From contig CAMZDG010000028.1 in assembly GCA_947305245.1 (NCBI GenBank), positions 1 through 39,535 of the forward strand: a stretch of 39,535 nucleotides of DNA. Direction: 5' to 3'. Under the pieces are notes generated by a model. That model was not told the DNA's origin and did not search any database. It was given only the letters and a program-made list of their open reading frames with translations. This document shows, in pieces, positions 39,421-39,535 of this stretch. The stretch is from an uncultured Lachnospiraceae bacterium (GTDB lineage Bacteria; Bacillota; Clostridia; Lachnospirales; Lachnospiraceae). The position numbers and the translations under genes were made by a program. How positions within the stretch are numbered: position 1 is the first letter of the stretch; the number at the start of each line of letters is the position of its first letter.

Positions 39421-39535
39421 TTCCTTTGGAAGTCTTTCTTCCCACTTGCCTGCGCAAATGACTACCCGTGGACAATGCTTGCCTCTCTGGTAGTCTTCCT
39501 TCCCACTTGCCTGCGCAAATGACTACCTGTGGACA
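39421..39535 (-). repeat. Array 3: tandem 61-bp repeat with hairpin in each unit (cut by window end)
   Basis: Two units are visible, offset by exactly 61 bp (CTTCCCACTTGCC at 39438 and 39499); more may lie beyond the edge. Minus sense: GGTAGTC ... GACTACC dyad of 39 nt with an inner TTGC/GCAA stem and purine-rich GTGGGAAGGAA side, then a 22-nt spacer with AGAGAGGCAAGC. The unit nearest the gene has one mismatch (GACTTCC) and is followed by AAAGGAAGCATG. No sequence resemblance to arrays 1 and 2 beyond AGGAAGC-type motifs, but same period, hairpin size and position before the nuclease-like gene. Confidence 0.88.

Overview
The window looks like a chromosomal segment of an anaerobic, fibre-degrading Clostridia (Lachnospiraceae-like) bacterium. 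Supporting signs are Gram-positive ribosome binding sites (AGGAGG type), a split purH (separate AICAR transformylase and PurO-type IMP cyclohydrolase) under a ZTP riboswitch, a membrane-anchored GH10 xylanase, and many ECF sigma factors, XRE regulators and LytTR/OmpR regulators. Almost every gene is on the minus strand; the only confident plus-strand gene is a membrane XRE regulator at 30785-31645.

Region 1 (1-16.3 kb) is ordinary chromosome. In transcription order (right to left) it holds: an XRE regulator, a small helical protein, an OmpR-type response regulator with its histidine kinase, a LytTR regulator with a degenerate receiver and its own strong promoter, a large PocR/GAF/PAS/GGDEF/EAL protein with a histone-H1-like tail, two overlapping MutS-family ATPases co-oriented with the xylanase gene, the ZTP riboswitch, and the last steps of purine synthesis.

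Region 2 (16.4-20.0 kb) carries two adjacent ECF sigma factors, each fused to a long winged-helix-containing C-terminal region.

Region 3 (20.2-39.5 kb) is accessory DNA and the most interesting part. It contains two complete genes and one truncated copy of a PD-(D/E)XK-like protein family (20212-21021, 38581-39369, remnant 27506-27692). Each lies directly downstream, on the minus strand, of its own tandem array of 61-62 bp units, and each unit carries an inverted repeat able to form an RNA hairpin. The arrays differ in sequence but share period and layout. Two have a conserved promoter (TTGACA-N17-TACnnT) and a conserved structured leader, so the arrays are probably transcribed toward the nuclease-like gene. 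The layout resembles type III toxin-antitoxin loci (repeat RNA upstream of a ribonuclease toxin), but protein and repeats are unlike the known families. This is the best candidate for an undescribed system.

The same region holds four fragments of the 3' end of a tuf (EF-Tu) gene. Three of them (copies 1, 3 and 4) are joined to a shared segment ending in AGAGCCAAAATAGAGCC. They look like displaced attachment-site scars from repeated integrations that accreted modules: sigma/anti-sigma pairs (three), a membrane-tethered sigma factor with an outside YD-repeat-like domain, two ATPases, an extracellular solute-binding-like lipoprotein, regulators, and a fragment of an ORF-less group II intron placed exactly after a terminator. 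No integrase or transposase gene is visible in the window.
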